A stretch of DNA of 64,000 nt from Sulfurimicrobium sp964384915. Lineage in GTDB: Bacteria; Pseudomonadota; Gammaproteobacteria; Burkholderiales; Sulfuricellaceae. Made by a program: the position numbers and the translations under genes. This document shows positions 18,088-26,202 of the stretch, one piece after another. The stretch lies in NCBI GenBank assembly GCA_964384915.1, contig CAYLMA010000002.1, positions 62,001 through 126,000 of the forward strand, given 5' to 3'. Numbering within the stretch: position 1 is the stretch's first letter; every line of letters starts with the position of its first letter. The notes beneath the pieces were generated by a model. It was not told where the DNA came from. It was given only the letters and a program-made list of their open reading frames with translations, and searched no databases.

Positions 18088-19298
18088 AAATCCTGATGAT
18101 TTCGGACGTCTATTTTCCGCGCATCAACGGCGTATCGACTTCCATTGCCACCTACCGCGACGAGTTTGAGGAGCGCGGGCACGAGGTGCACCTGATCGCG
18201 CCGGACTACGACGGCGTCCGCACCGGCGACGAGTATCGCATCCGCCGCGTGCCGTCCAGGCACCTGCCCTTCGACCCGGAAGACCGCCTGCTCAAGGCCA
18301 AATGCGTCCTGGTCGAGCGCGAAGCGCTGAAAAACGAGGAATTCGACCTGATCCACATCCAGACCCCATTCGTTGCCCACTACCTGGGCGTGAAGCTGGC
18401 CAAGGAACTGGGCATTCCGCGCGTGGAAACCTATCACACCTACTTCGAGGAATACCTCTACCACTACCTGCCTTTCCTGCCCAAAGGCAGCACCCGCTGC
18501 CTGGCGCGCAGCCTGTCGCGGCGCCAGTGCAATGATCTCGACGCACTGGTGGTGCCTTCCCATGGCATGCTGGATGTGCTGCGCGGCTATGGCATCCAGA
18601 CGCGCGCGGAAATCATCCCCACGGGGCTGCCCGTGGACAACTTCACGCCTGGAGATGGCGCGGCGTTTCGCGCCCGGCATCGCATTCCGCCGCAGCGTCC
18701 GGTCATGCTCTATGTGGGGCGGGTGGCATTCGAAAAAAACATCGGCTTCCTGCTGCATGTCACGGCGCGCATCCGCCGCGACATGCCCGATGTCCTGCTT
18801 CTCATCGCGGGCGAAGGCCCGGCGCTAAACCTGATCAAATCCCAGGCTGCGCAACTGGGGCTCAGCAACAACGTCCAGTTTGTCGGCTACCTCGACCGAA
18901 AAAGCGAACTGCCCGACTGCTACCGCGCCGCCGATGTATTTGTCTTCTCATCCTGCACCGAAACCCAGGGCCTGGTGCTGCTGGAAGCCATGGCACAAGC
19001 CACGCCCGTGGTCGCCCTGGCCGAACTGGGCACCCGCGACGTGCTGCAGGAAGGGCAGGGGACACTGATTGCCGCCCATGAAATCGAGGATTTCGCCGCC
19101 AAGACCCTGTCCCTGCTGCAAAGATCGGATTTCGCCAGGCAGCTTGGCGAACGCGGGTACGAATATGCCTGCGGCTGGTCAGCCGGGGCGCTGGCGGAAA
19201 AAATGCTGGATTTCTACCAGCGCACGATGGATCGCCATTATGAAGTCCCCACCCGTTCGCAAGCTTACGCGCCAAGAGCCTGCCTGGAAGAAGACTGA
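18084..19298 (+). CDS. GT4 glycosyltransferase, diacylglycerol glucosyltransferase-like
   Basis: 404 residues, GT-B fold. The N-terminal acceptor domain has DVYFPRINGVSTSI and YHTYFEEYLYHYLPFLP, which resemble 1,2-diacylglycerol 3-glucosyltransferases. The C-terminal nucleotide-sugar domain has VGRVAFEKN, LLIAGEGP and the E-x7-E motif ETQGLVLLEAMAQ. A peripheral membrane enzyme making a glycolipid is the likely role. It is translationally coupled to the EAL-CBS-GGDEF gene behind a Pho box and sits next to a PlcP-like phospholipase, the gene pairing used for phosphate-free membrane lipids. The sugar and acceptor are inferred. Confidence 0.82.
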   Translation: MKILMISDVYFPRINGVSTSIATYRDEFEERGHEVHLIAPDYDGVRTGDEYRIRRVPSRHLPFDPEDRLLKAKCVLVEREALKNEEFDLIHIQTPFVAHYLGVKLAKELGIPRVETYHTYFEEYLYHYLPFLPKGSTRCLARSLSRRQCNDLDALVVPSHGMLDVLRGYGIQTRAEIIPTGLPVDNFTPGDGAAFRARHRIPPQRPVMLYVGRVAFEKNIGFLLHVTARIRRDMPDVLLLIAGEGPALNLIKSQAAQLGLSNNVQFVGYLDRKSELPDCYRAADVFVFSSCTETQGLVLLEAMAQATPVVALAELGTRDVLQEGQGTLIAAHEIEDFAAKTLSLLQRSDFARQLGERGYEYACGWSAGALAEKMLDFYQRTMDRHYEVPTRSQAYAPRACLEED

Positions 19299-19306
19299 GA
19301 GTCCTG

Positions 19307-20107
19307 TCAGGAACCTGCCCGGTGAGACGGCAAATCAGCCGCGCCCGGCAGCATTGCCGCCGGCAGCGGCATGGCGCCCCAGGCGATCAGCTCCATCCTG
19401 CCATCCATGTGTTCGATGATGGCCGTGCAGCTATCGACCCAGTCGCCGCAGTTCAGGTACACCAGGTCACCGACATCCTTTTTCATCGGCCAGTGGATAT
19501 GCCCGCAAATCACGCCATCCAGCCCGCGCTCGCGCACGCTGTGAATCACTGAATCTTCAAAGTCAAAGATAAAATTGACCGCCGTTTTGACCTTGCGCTT
19601 GGCATATCCGGCCAGCGACCAGTATCCGGGGCGGCGCAGCGTGCGGCGCAACCAGGACAGCCAGCCGTTGATGCGGACCAAGAGGCTGTAGGCCATGTCG
19701 CCCAGGATGGCCACCCACTTGTGGTGGCGCGTCACCTGGTCGTAGGCGTCGCCATGCGTGAGCAGGTAGCGCCGGCCGTCGGCTGCGATGTGGATATATT
19801 CATCCTCGATGCGGATATCGCCGAAGGAAGTGCCGATGTATTCGCGCAGCGCCTCGTCGTGGTTGCCGGGGATGAATATCACCTTCTCGCCATGCCGCGC
19901 GCGGCGCAGCAGTTTCTGCACGATGGTGTTCTGGTCGCGCGACCAATGGATTTTTCCACGGCTCATGGCCCAGAAATCGACAATATCGCCGATCATGAAA
20001 AGATGCTCGGACTGGTACTCGCGCAAGAAATCGACCAGCCGGGCAGCCTGGCAGGCAGCGGTTCCCAAGTGAACGTCGGAGATGAAAAGGGAGCGAACCC
20101 GGGGCAT
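19307..20107 (-). CDS. PlcP-like metallophosphoesterase (phospholipase C type)
   Basis: 266 residues of the calcineurin-like fold. Metal motifs are ISDVHLG (about 7-13), GDIVDFW, GNHDE and GHIHW; YIGTSFGDIRIED, ADGRRYLLTHGDAYD and YLNCGDWVDSCTAIIEH follow. The pattern, as I recall it, fits PlcP, the PhoB-induced enzyme that strips phospholipid heads to give diacylglycerol, better than LpxH, to which such proteins are usually mis-assigned. I chose ATG 20107 at the family N-terminus. One base separates it from the preceding 88-residue gene. It converges on the glycosyltransferase, with 8 bp between stops. Confidence 0.82.
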   Translation of the reverse strand: MPRVRSLFISDVHLGTAACQAARLVDFLREYQSEHLFMIGDIVDFWAMSRGKIHWSRDQNTIVQKLLRRARHGEKVIFIPGNHDEALREYIGTSFGDIRIEDEYIHIAADGRRYLLTHGDAYDQVTRHHKWVAILGDMAYSLLVRINGWLSWLRRTLRRPGYWSLAGYAKRKVKTAVNFIFDFEDSVIHSVRERGLDGVICGHIHWPMKKDVGDLVYLNCGDWVDSCTAIIEHMDGRMELIAWGAMPLPAAMLPGAADLPSHRAGS

Positions 20108-20108
20108 T

Positions 20109-20375
20109 TCAGGGCGCCCTCGATCGCGAATCCTGTTCCACCGGCAAACATACCAGCTCCCTGATGCGATCCTTGGTCTTGGTATAGCGGTCAAGGCGCC
20201 AGCTCTTCATGATGGCGACGGCCAACTCGAAGTCGTTGTAGGGCAATTCATACAAGCCGGCCAGATCAAGCTTGCCCTTATTGCACAGAGCCTGGATCAG
20301 GTTTTTGTAAAATGCATTGTCCGGATCGGCCGGTTTGCTGACCAGACGCTGTTCCAACTGTTTCAATGTGTTCAT
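20109..20375 (-). CDS. Small hypothetical protein upstream of the PlcP-like gene
   Basis: 88 residues, unrecognised. The sequence is soluble and mostly helical (TLKQLEQRLVSKPADPDNAF, NFELAVAIMKSW-like DFELAVAIMKSWRLDRY). Its stop TGA is one base from the ATG of the PlcP-like gene, so they form one operon. A candidate Pho box lies 53 bp upstream. A role as accessory or regulator of the phosphoesterase is possible but unproven. Confidence 0.7.
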   Translation of the reverse strand: MNTLKQLEQRLVSKPADPDNAFYKNLIQALCNKGKLDLAGLYELPYNDFELAVAIMKSWRLDRYTKTKDRIRELVCLPVEQDSRSRAP

Positions 20376-20411
20376 GCCATTCCCGAAGTAAGGTGTTGCC
20401 CACCCCGGCGC

Positions 20412-20445
20412 AGTATGTCAGCGAAACATGATGGAAATATGACTC
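20412..20445 (-). promoter_or_regulatory. Candidate Pho box for the orf88-PlcP operon
   Basis: On the minus strand: GAGTCAT (20445-20439), 4 bp, CCATCAT (20434-20428). Each half matches CTGTCAT at 5 of 7 positions with correct 11-bp periodicity. A CATACT -10-like hexamer lies 10 bp downstream at 20417-20412. It is weaker than the other three boxes in this block. Confidence 0.45.
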
Positions 20446-20476
20446 ATGCCGCCTTGGCCGGCACACGACCGCGTAT

Positions 20477-21709
20477 TCACAAGTCCGGGACAAACGACAG
20501 CCGGGCTTTCCTGTCATGGCAGCGCTCCCATTGTTGCACGGTGTTTGAAATCAGCATCTCAAAGCGGTCATGCACCTGGTTCCAGTCGATTTTCTCCGCC
20601 GTCATCCGGGCGTTGCGACCCATGCGCCTGGCGTCTTCGACACTGGCGACAAGCCGCTGCGCCTGAGATACAAAAGCGTGCGCATCATCGAAAGCCGCGC
20701 GCAGGCCATTCTCGCCGTGGCGAATATGCTCCCGTGCGGCGGCGCAATCGTAAGCCACCACCGGCAATCCGCTGGCCATGGCCTCGAGCACCACGTTGCC
20801 AAAGGTTTCGGTGATGCTGGGGAAAAGAAACAGGTCAGCGGAAGCATAATGATCCGCAAGGTCCTCGCTCGCTCGCATGCCGGCAAAGATAATGTCCGGA
20901 TGCATGGCCTGCAGTTTCGCGCGCTCCGGGCCGTCGCCCACCATCACCAGCTTCATGCCCGGGCGTGAGGTCTGCATGCGGCGAAAGGCCTCGATCAGCA
21001 GGGGCAGGTTTTTCTCCGCCGCGATACGGCCAACGTAGAGCGCCACCAGGCGGTGATCGCCCACACCCCAGGACTGGCGCAGCAGACGGTTCCAACGTGA
21101 AGGATGGAACAGTTGCGTATCCACGCCCCGTGAAAGCACCTGGAGGTGCCTGAAACCCATGCCGGATAATTCGTGGCGCATGGCATCGGTCGGGACCAGC
21201 GTGCAATGCGCACGATTGTGCAGCCAGCGCAGATATATGCCGATCGCCTTGCCCAGCAAGGGTGCGCCGTAATATTTAGTGTAGCTGTGGAAATTGGTGT
21301 GGAAGTCGGAAATCACCGGCAAGTGCAATTGTTTCGCAGCCGCGACGGCAGACCAGCCCAGCGGCCCTTCCGTCACCACCTGCACCAGGTGCGGGCGACG
21401 CTGCTTCCACAGCGCAAGCAATTTAGCCCTGGCCGGCAAACCCATCTTGAGATCCCGGTAACGCGGCACGGGAACGCCCCGCACCAGCACTTCTTCAAAA
21501 GAAGCGCTTGAAAACCCCCGATCTTCCGGGCTCTGGCGCGGACGAATCAGCTGGACCTGGTGGCAACGGCTGATCAGCCCCTGCACCATGCGTTGCGCCG
21601 TCATCGCCACGCCGTTCACCTCGGGCGGATAGGTCTCGGTCACCACCGCGATGCGCAGACCGGGGGCTGCGCGCGGGGGATTGAGCGGTAAGTCTGGAAT
21701 AGCTTTCAT
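20477..21709 (-). CDS. GT4 glycosyltransferase (MgtA/SqdX-like)
   Basis: 410 residues. The N-terminus RIAVVTETYPPEVNGVAMT and FHTNFHSYTKYYG resemble the MgtA/SqdX group of lipid glycosyltransferases. The C-terminal domain has YVGRIAAEKNLP, LVMVGDGPERAKL and the E-x7-E motif ITETFGNVVLEAMASGLP. It probably adds a sugar to diacylglycerol or to the product of the first glycosyltransferase. I chose ATG 21709 (AGGA 7 nt upstream) because the longer frame to 21850 would run across a minus-strand Pho box. The donor sugar cannot be read from the sequence. Confidence 0.83.
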   Translation of the reverse strand: MKAIPDLPLNPPRAAPGLRIAVVTETYPPEVNGVAMTAQRMVQGLISRCHQVQLIRPRQSPEDRGFSSASFEEVLVRGVPVPRYRDLKMGLPARAKLLALWKQRRPHLVQVVTEGPLGWSAVAAAKQLHLPVISDFHTNFHSYTKYYGAPLLGKAIGIYLRWLHNRAHCTLVPTDAMRHELSGMGFRHLQVLSRGVDTQLFHPSRWNRLLRQSWGVGDHRLVALYVGRIAAEKNLPLLIEAFRRMQTSRPGMKLVMVGDGPERAKLQAMHPDIIFAGMRASEDLADHYASADLFLFPSITETFGNVVLEAMASGLPVVAYDCAAAREHIRHGENGLRAAFDDAHAFVSQAQRLVASVEDARRMGRNARMTAEKIDWNQVHDRFEMLISNTVQQWERCHDRKARLSFVPDL

Positions 21710-21763
21710 GCCGGAATCCTGATGCAGGGTTTCGACACTTTGCTCCGGCAAAAAGAAAATTTG

Positions 21764-21792
21764 ATGACTGGAGCATGAAACTACGGTGACAG
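21764..21792 (-). promoter_or_regulatory. Triple Pho box facing the MgtA/SqdX-like glycosyltransferase
   Basis: Read on the minus strand: CTGTCAC (21792-21786), GTTTCAT (21781-21775), CAGTCAT (21770-21764). The three 7-mers sit every 11 bp and match CTGTCAT at 6, 5 and 6 positions. The glycosyltransferase ATG is 54 bp downstream. No strong -10 hexamer is visible at the expected place. Confidence 0.62.
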
Positions 21793-21843
21793 CCAACCGT
21801 TTGTCTTTTCGCGCCCCACTTCCTGTAATGCCAAACCTTAAAT

Positions 21844-21888
21844 CGGTCACAGAACGGTCATTTTCGCGTCATATACCGTGCCGATAAT
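21844..21888 (+). promoter_or_regulatory. Triple Pho box and promoter for exbD-tonB-receptor operon
   Basis: CGGTCAC (21844-21850), CGGTCAT (21855-21861) and GCGTCAT (21866-21872) repeat every 11 bp, matching CTGTCAT at 5, 6 and 5 positions. GATAAT (21883-21888, 5 of 6 to the -10 consensus) begins 10 bp after the last repeat, the standard PhoB promoter geometry. ATG of exbD is at 21915. Confidence 0.72.
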
Positions 21889-21914
21889 CGTCTCCTTTTT
21901 TAGGCAGGGAATAC

Positions 21915-22328
21915 ATGATGGTTTTTTTTGATGAAGAGCCGCGGCAGCGCACACACATCGAAATCATTCCGATGATTGACGTCATGATGTTCCTGATGGT
22001 TTTTTTCGTCATGATCAGCCTTAACGTCATTCCGGTTTCCGGCCTGAAAACCCAGCTCCCTCAGGCGCAAGCCGCACAGCGACTCGATCTTGCCAAGCAT
22101 CTCGTCATTACCATAGGCGGTGAAGGTGAAATCGAGGTGGAGGGGAAACGCTACCAGCCAAGCAGTCTTCCAGAGGTACTGCGCCAGCAAACTCAGGCTC
22201 ATCCCAAGCTTGACGTGGTGCTCAACGGCGACAAAACCGCCCGCGTCGAAGATCTGGTCCGGGTCATGGACATCGTGCGCAGCGCGGGCGTGCAGCACGT
22301 TGCCATCGCCGCCAACCACGCCCAATAG
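21915..22328 (+). CDS. exbD: ExbD/TolR-type biopolymer transport protein
   Basis: 137 residues: one transmembrane helix near residues 18-40 carrying the proton-path aspartate in PMIDVMMFLMVFF, then a periplasmic domain. It forms the proton channel with ExbB and energises TonB. It starts a cluster exbD-tonB-receptor. The cognate exbB is not adjacent but lies 3.2 kb downstream after a terminator. A Pho box precedes the gene, so it is probably induced by phosphate limitation. Confidence 0.9.
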   Translation: MMVFFDEEPRQRTHIEIIPMIDVMMFLMVFFVMISLNVIPVSGLKTQLPQAQAAQRLDLAKHLVITIGGEGEIEVEGKRYQPSSLPEVLRQQTQAHPKLDVVLNGDKTARVEDLVRVMDIVRSAGVQHVAIAANHAQ

Positions 22329-22343
22329 GCCGCCAACAAGCCC

Positions 22344-23090
22344 ATGGAACACATCCTTTCTCTCGGCTTTCTGGCAAGTGCCATGACGCCCTCGAACACC
22401 GGCTGCGAGCAATTCTGCTCGCGTGCGTTCCGCCATCGCGATCGCATCGCCAGCGCAGGCACGGCTTTCGCCGGCATCATCCTGCTGCTGGCGCTGCAAT
22501 TCTTCACGCTGGCGCCGGCAGAACCCGAGCCGGCGCCTATCGCAATCGAACTGGTCGATATTCCGCCGCCGAAGATGGAACCGGAACCGCTTCCTGAAAA
22601 GCCGCTGCCGCCGCCCAAGACGAACGTGCAGCCGAAATCCCAGGCCCCGCAGCCCACGCCGCAAGTCAAACCTGCGCCGGCAATGGCGGAGCCTGCTCCG
22701 GCTCTGCCCGTTCAGCCGCAGCAGCTCCCCAGGCCGGTTGAGCAGCCAAAAACCGTGGAGCCGCCAGCGCCACTCCAGCCGCCGCGCAGCAATCCCGCGG
22801 CCGAGAGCGGTTACCAGGCTCGCGCCAGGGACGGCATCGACAAACAGAAGCGTTACCCCGATGAAGCCCAGCAACTCGGCATGACCGGCTCCGTGGTGGT
22901 GAGCTACGCCATTGCGCGGGACGGCCACCTGCTGCGCGCCGAAATCGCGCAATCCAGCGGCTTCAAGCTGCTCGACCAGGCCGCGCTGCAAGCGGTGCAG
23001 CGCACGCGTTTCGCGGCGATGCCGGCAGATGCCTGGATCAGCGCCACGGAACAGAGTTTTCGCACCCGCATCGCCTTCACGCTTGATTAA
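22344..23090 (+). CDS. tonB: TonB energy transducer
   Basis: 248 residues with a single N-terminal transmembrane helix (about 40-58, GTAFAGIILLLALQFFTLA), a long proline-rich spacer (PEPAPIAIELVDIPPPK, PEPLPEKPLPPPK) and a C-terminal TonB domain with YPDEAQQLGMTGSVVVSY. The first 13 residues may be untranslated if ATG 22383 is used. It follows exbD by 15 bp and precedes the receptor by 14 bp, so all three are one operon. Confidence 0.9.
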   Translation: MEHILSLGFLASAMTPSNTGCEQFCSRAFRHRDRIASAGTAFAGIILLLALQFFTLAPAEPEPAPIAIELVDIPPPKMEPEPLPEKPLPPPKTNVQPKSQAPQPTPQVKPAPAMAEPAPALPVQPQQLPRPVEQPKTVEPPAPLQPPRSNPAAESGYQARARDGIDKQKRYPDEAQQLGMTGSVVVSYAIARDGHLLRAEIAQSSGFKLLDQAALQAVQRTRFAAMPADAWISATEQSFRTRIAFTLD

Positions 23091-23104
23091 CCCAGGAGAG
23101 AAAA

Positions 23105-25321
23105 ATGTTCCGACCCGTCCCATTCAGATATGCCGCTCTCGCGGCTGCCGTCATCGGCGCCTTCATGCCGCCCCTTGCCCATGCCCAGGAAAACACCGGC
23201 GTCGAAACCGAGGCCGTCAACGTCTTCGGCCGCGGCCAGACACGCCAGGTAACCACCGTGACCCGCGAGGACATCCAGCAGTCCGCGCCCGGCACCAGCC
23301 CGTTGAAGGTCCTGGACAAGGTGCCGGGCGTGCATTTCGAATCGGCCGACGCCTATGGCGCCTATGAATGGTCGACCAGCATCTCGGTGCGCGGTTTCAG
23401 CTCCGGCCAGCTCGGTTATACCCTGGACGACATTCCCCTCGGCGACCTGAGCTATGGCAACCACAACGGCCTCCACATTTCGCGCGCCATCTCTTCCGAA
23501 AACATCGCGCGCGCCCAGATTTCCCAAGGCACGGGCGCCATCGACACCGCATCCACCAGCAACCTCGGCGGCACCATGCAGTTTTATTCCGCCGACCCGG
23601 CGGATGCCTTTGGCGTGACGGCAGGCCAGACCCTGGGCAGCAATTCCGCGCGCCGCACCTTCGTCAAGCTGGATACCGGCCGGCTGGATAATGGCGGCAA
23701 GCTGAATGTGAGCGTGATGGACCAGAACTCCGAGAAATGGAAGGGCGAGGGCGAACAGCGCAACCAGCAGATCAACGCCAAGTACGTCCAGTTCTTCGGC
23801 GAGAGCAAGTTCTCGGCCTTCGTCAACTATTCCGAGCGCAAGGAAGTCGACTACCAGGATCTTTCCAAGGAAATGATCAGCCGGCTGGGCTACAAGTGGG
23901 ACAACTACTACCCGGACTGGAACAAGGCCATCGCTTCTGCAAACGGCATCTGGACCAGCGGCGAAACCTCGATATGGGATGCCTACTATGCCGGTTCCGG
24001 CATCCGCGAGGATACGCTGGCCGGCGCGACCCTCGACGCCAAGATGTCCGACAACCTGCGCTGGAAGACGACCCTCTACAAGCACACCGACAAGGGCGCC
24101 GGCCTGTGGTGGACGCCGGCCGTGCTCTCGCCCGTCACCGGCACGCCCTCGACACGCACCACCGAATACGACATCGACCGCACCGGCCTGATGTCCTCGC
24201 TGACCTATACCATGGGCAAGCACAAGCTCAACGGCGGCTTGTGGTACGAGGTGGACGATTTTTCACAGGCCCGGCGTTACTACGCCACCAGCGCCGCCGA
24301 TCCGCGTTCGCCTTACGAGATTCCGGGCAATCCTTTCCGCACCGACTGGGACTTCGATTACAAGGAAAAAACCCTGCAATTTTACGCCCAGGACACCATC
24401 ACGCTCACCCCGGATCTGACGCTGAATGCCGGCTTCAAGGCCCCCAAGGTGGATGTCACGGGCACGGAAAAAACCGGCGCCAACCGCCCTTCCGGAACGA
24501 TCACTTCGGAAAAATCCTTCCTGCCGCAACTCGGCCTGGTCTACAAGTACGACAACAGCAATGAACTGTTCGCCGGCATGGCGGAGAACATGCGCGCGAT
24601 CTACACCCAGCCCTTTGGCACCACTCAGGCCGGATTCGATGCGATCAAGAGCAACCTCAAGCCCGAGACCTCCACGACCTATGAGGCCGGATGGCGTTTC
24701 CGCGGCGACAAGTTCGAGGGCGTGCTGGCGCTCTATCATGTTGATTTCAAGGATCGCCTCCTGACCATCAGCAGCGGCCCCGCCATCGTCAGCAGCCCTT
24801 CGATTCTGGCCAACGTCGGCGATGTCAAATCCAACGGCCTGGATGCGGGCATCAGCTGGAAGTTCGCGCCGAAATGGGCCTGGTTCAATTCCCTGAGCAT
24901 CAACAAGACGGAATACGCCCAGGACTACCTTGACGGAACGACCCTGCGCGCCGTCAACGGCAAGCAGGTGGTGGGCATTCCCAAGCAGATGTTCAAGACC
25001 GAGATGGCTTACGACGATGGCACCTGGTTTGCGCGTCTGGGCGGCGACTACACCTCCAAGCGCTATTACACCTACACCAACGACAATGCCGCCGAGGCGC
25101 GCTGGCTGTGGAATCTGGGCGCGGGTTACCGGGCCAGGAACGTCAAGTTCCTCAAGGAGCTGACCACCCAGGTCAACGTGACCAACCTGCTTGACCGTGA
25201 GTACATTTCAACCGTGGGCACCGGCGGCAGCTTTTCCTATTCGGACCCGGCCGGAACCGACCAGACATTGATGGTAGGCGCTGCGCGGCAGGTATTCCTG
25301 AACGTGACCGGGAAGTTCTGA
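23105..25321 (+). CDS. TonB-dependent outer-membrane receptor, phosphate-regulated
   Basis: 738 residues with a signal peptide (ends AHAQE), a possible TonB box near EAVNVFG, a plug domain (about 50-160; VLDKVPGVHFESADAYG, SISVRGFSSGQLGYTLDD) and a 22-strand type beta-barrel ending in a C-terminal aromatic residue (VTGKF). The substrate cannot be read directly. Location after a Pho box, with its own exbD and tonB and near a secreted phosphoesterase, suggests uptake of an organophosphate or phosphate complex rather than iron. Confidence 0.9.
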   Translation: MFRPVPFRYAALAAAVIGAFMPPLAHAQENTGVETEAVNVFGRGQTRQVTTVTREDIQQSAPGTSPLKVLDKVPGVHFESADAYGAYEWSTSISVRGFSSGQLGYTLDDIPLGDLSYGNHNGLHISRAISSENIARAQISQGTGAIDTASTSNLGGTMQFYSADPADAFGVTAGQTLGSNSARRTFVKLDTGRLDNGGKLNVSVMDQNSEKWKGEGEQRNQQINAKYVQFFGESKFSAFVNYSERKEVDYQDLSKEMISRLGYKWDNYYPDWNKAIASANGIWTSGETSIWDAYYAGSGIREDTLAGATLDAKMSDNLRWKTTLYKHTDKGAGLWWTPAVLSPVTGTPSTRTTEYDIDRTGLMSSLTYTMGKHKLNGGLWYEVDDFSQARRYYATSAADPRSPYEIPGNPFRTDWDFDYKEKTLQFYAQDTITLTPDLTLNAGFKAPKVDVTGTEKTGANRPSGTITSEKSFLPQLGLVYKYDNSNELFAGMAENMRAIYTQPFGTTQAGFDAIKSNLKPETSTTYEAGWRFRGDKFEGVLALYHVDFKDRLLTISSGPAIVSSPSILANVGDVKSNGLDAGISWKFAPKWAWFNSLSINKTEYAQDYLDGTTLRAVNGKQVVGIPKQMFKTEMAYDDGTWFARLGGDYTSKRYYTYTNDNAAEARWLWNLGAGYRARNVKFLKELTTQVNVTNLLDREYISTVGTGGSFSYSDPAGTDQTLMVGAARQVFLNVTGKF

Positions 25322-25334
25322 TCCCGTTAGGGCC

Positions 25335-25362
25335 GGGCGGCGCTTCTGCGCCGCCCTTTTTT
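25335..25362 (+). terminator. Rho-independent terminator after the receptor gene
   Basis: A 9-bp GC-rich stem (GGGCGGCGC / GCGCCGCCC, 4-nt loop TTCT) at 25335-25356 is followed by six T residues. It lies 14 bp after the receptor stop and separates exbD-tonB-receptor from exbB. Confidence 0.9.
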
Positions 25363-25406
25363 GTTTCTTTATTTACGAATTGGCATAAACCTACAAACCA
25401 CATTTC

Positions 25407-25560
25407 ACCGCAAAGGACGCGGGGTAGGCAGGGATGGGCGGTTTATTGCCCAACTCGCAAAACAAGGCGTTGATGAATTTGGGCGGCTCACCCATCGGGT
25501 ATGCCGCACACGCCGCCCAAGCGACTGAATTCCTTCGCGTTCCTTTGCGTCCTTTGCGGT
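25407..25560. repeat. R1 inverted repeat, copy d (long form)
   Basis: 14-bp arms ACCGCAAAGGACGC (25407-25420) and its complement (25547-25560) enclose about 126 bp. The internal segment GGGGTAGGCAGGGATGGGCG...TTTATTGCCCAACTCGCAAA is shared with copy e at 41417-41460, so these two are a long subfamily of R1. This occupies most of the receptor-exbB gap, together with the terminator. Confidence 0.85.
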
Positions 25561-25583
25561 TAACTGCTTTTTCAGGATAAATC

Positions 25584-26180
25584 ATGAGCTACGAAATTTT
25601 GCATCAAACCATCATGTGGGCCATGGTCAGCGTGACCTTGCTCATGCTCTACGTCGCGATCGAACGCGGCATCTTTTTCGGCGCAGCGCTGCGCGAAGGC
25701 AAGGCCCTCGACCAGTACATCCGCTCCCATCTTGCCGACCGCGATCTGCGCGAGGAAATCCTGACGGAATTCGCCGATGCGCAAAGCCCCCAGGCCATCG
25801 CTTTGCGCGAGGTCATCAAGGCCGGCCATCTGCCCAAGGACGACATGGAATACCTGGTCCAGGCGCAATATGCAGACGCCGCGCCAACCATCAAGAAACG
25901 CCTGTGGATACTCGAAACCATTGCCACCATGGCGCCTTTGATGGGCCTGCTGGGCACTATTTTCGGCATTGTCGACGCTTTCCACGCCCTGTCCCAGGTC
26001 GGCGGCAGCTCCGACCCGGCCATGGTTTCGCGCGGCATCGGCACGGCCCTGTTCGCCACCGCCTTCGGCATCGCCATCGCGCTGTTCGCCTTCATGTTCC
26101 ACAACTTCTACAACGCCAAGGCCGACCAGGTGAGCTCGCAAATCAAGCGCGCGTCCCTGCGCTATCTGGCCCACCGCTAA
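25584..26180 (+). CDS. exbB: ExbB/TolQ/MotA-type proton channel protein
   Basis: 198 residues with three predicted membrane helices (about 10-28, 110-135, 150-178). The conserved ExbB block is ETIATMAPLMGLLGTIFGIV, followed by GIGTALFATAFGIAIAL. It should pair with the ExbD encoded 3.2 kb upstream. It is separated from that cluster by a terminator and an R1 repeat and lies 22 bp before the phosphoesterase gene, so it is probably co-transcribed with the latter. No Pho box is visible directly upstream. Confidence 0.88.
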   Translation: MSYEILHQTIMWAMVSVTLLMLYVAIERGIFFGAALREGKALDQYIRSHLADRDLREEILTEFADAQSPQAIALREVIKAGHLPKDDMEYLVQAQYADAAPTIKKRLWILETIATMAPLMGLLGTIFGIVDAFHALSQVGGSSDPAMVSRGIGTALFATAFGIAIALFAFMFHNFYNAKADQVSSQIKRASLRYLAHR

Positions 26181-26202
26181 AACCAAGCTGAAGGAACCCT
26201 GT

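Noticed and set aside
19307..20107. LpxH (UDP-diacylglucosamine diphosphatase)
   Set aside because: Motif pattern and Pho-box context fit a PlcP-like phospholipase better, though the fold is shared and assay would be needed to exclude LpxH.
21710..21850. 47-residue N-terminal extension of the second glycosyltransferase
   Set aside because: It covers a triple Pho box and shows no glycosyltransferase features.
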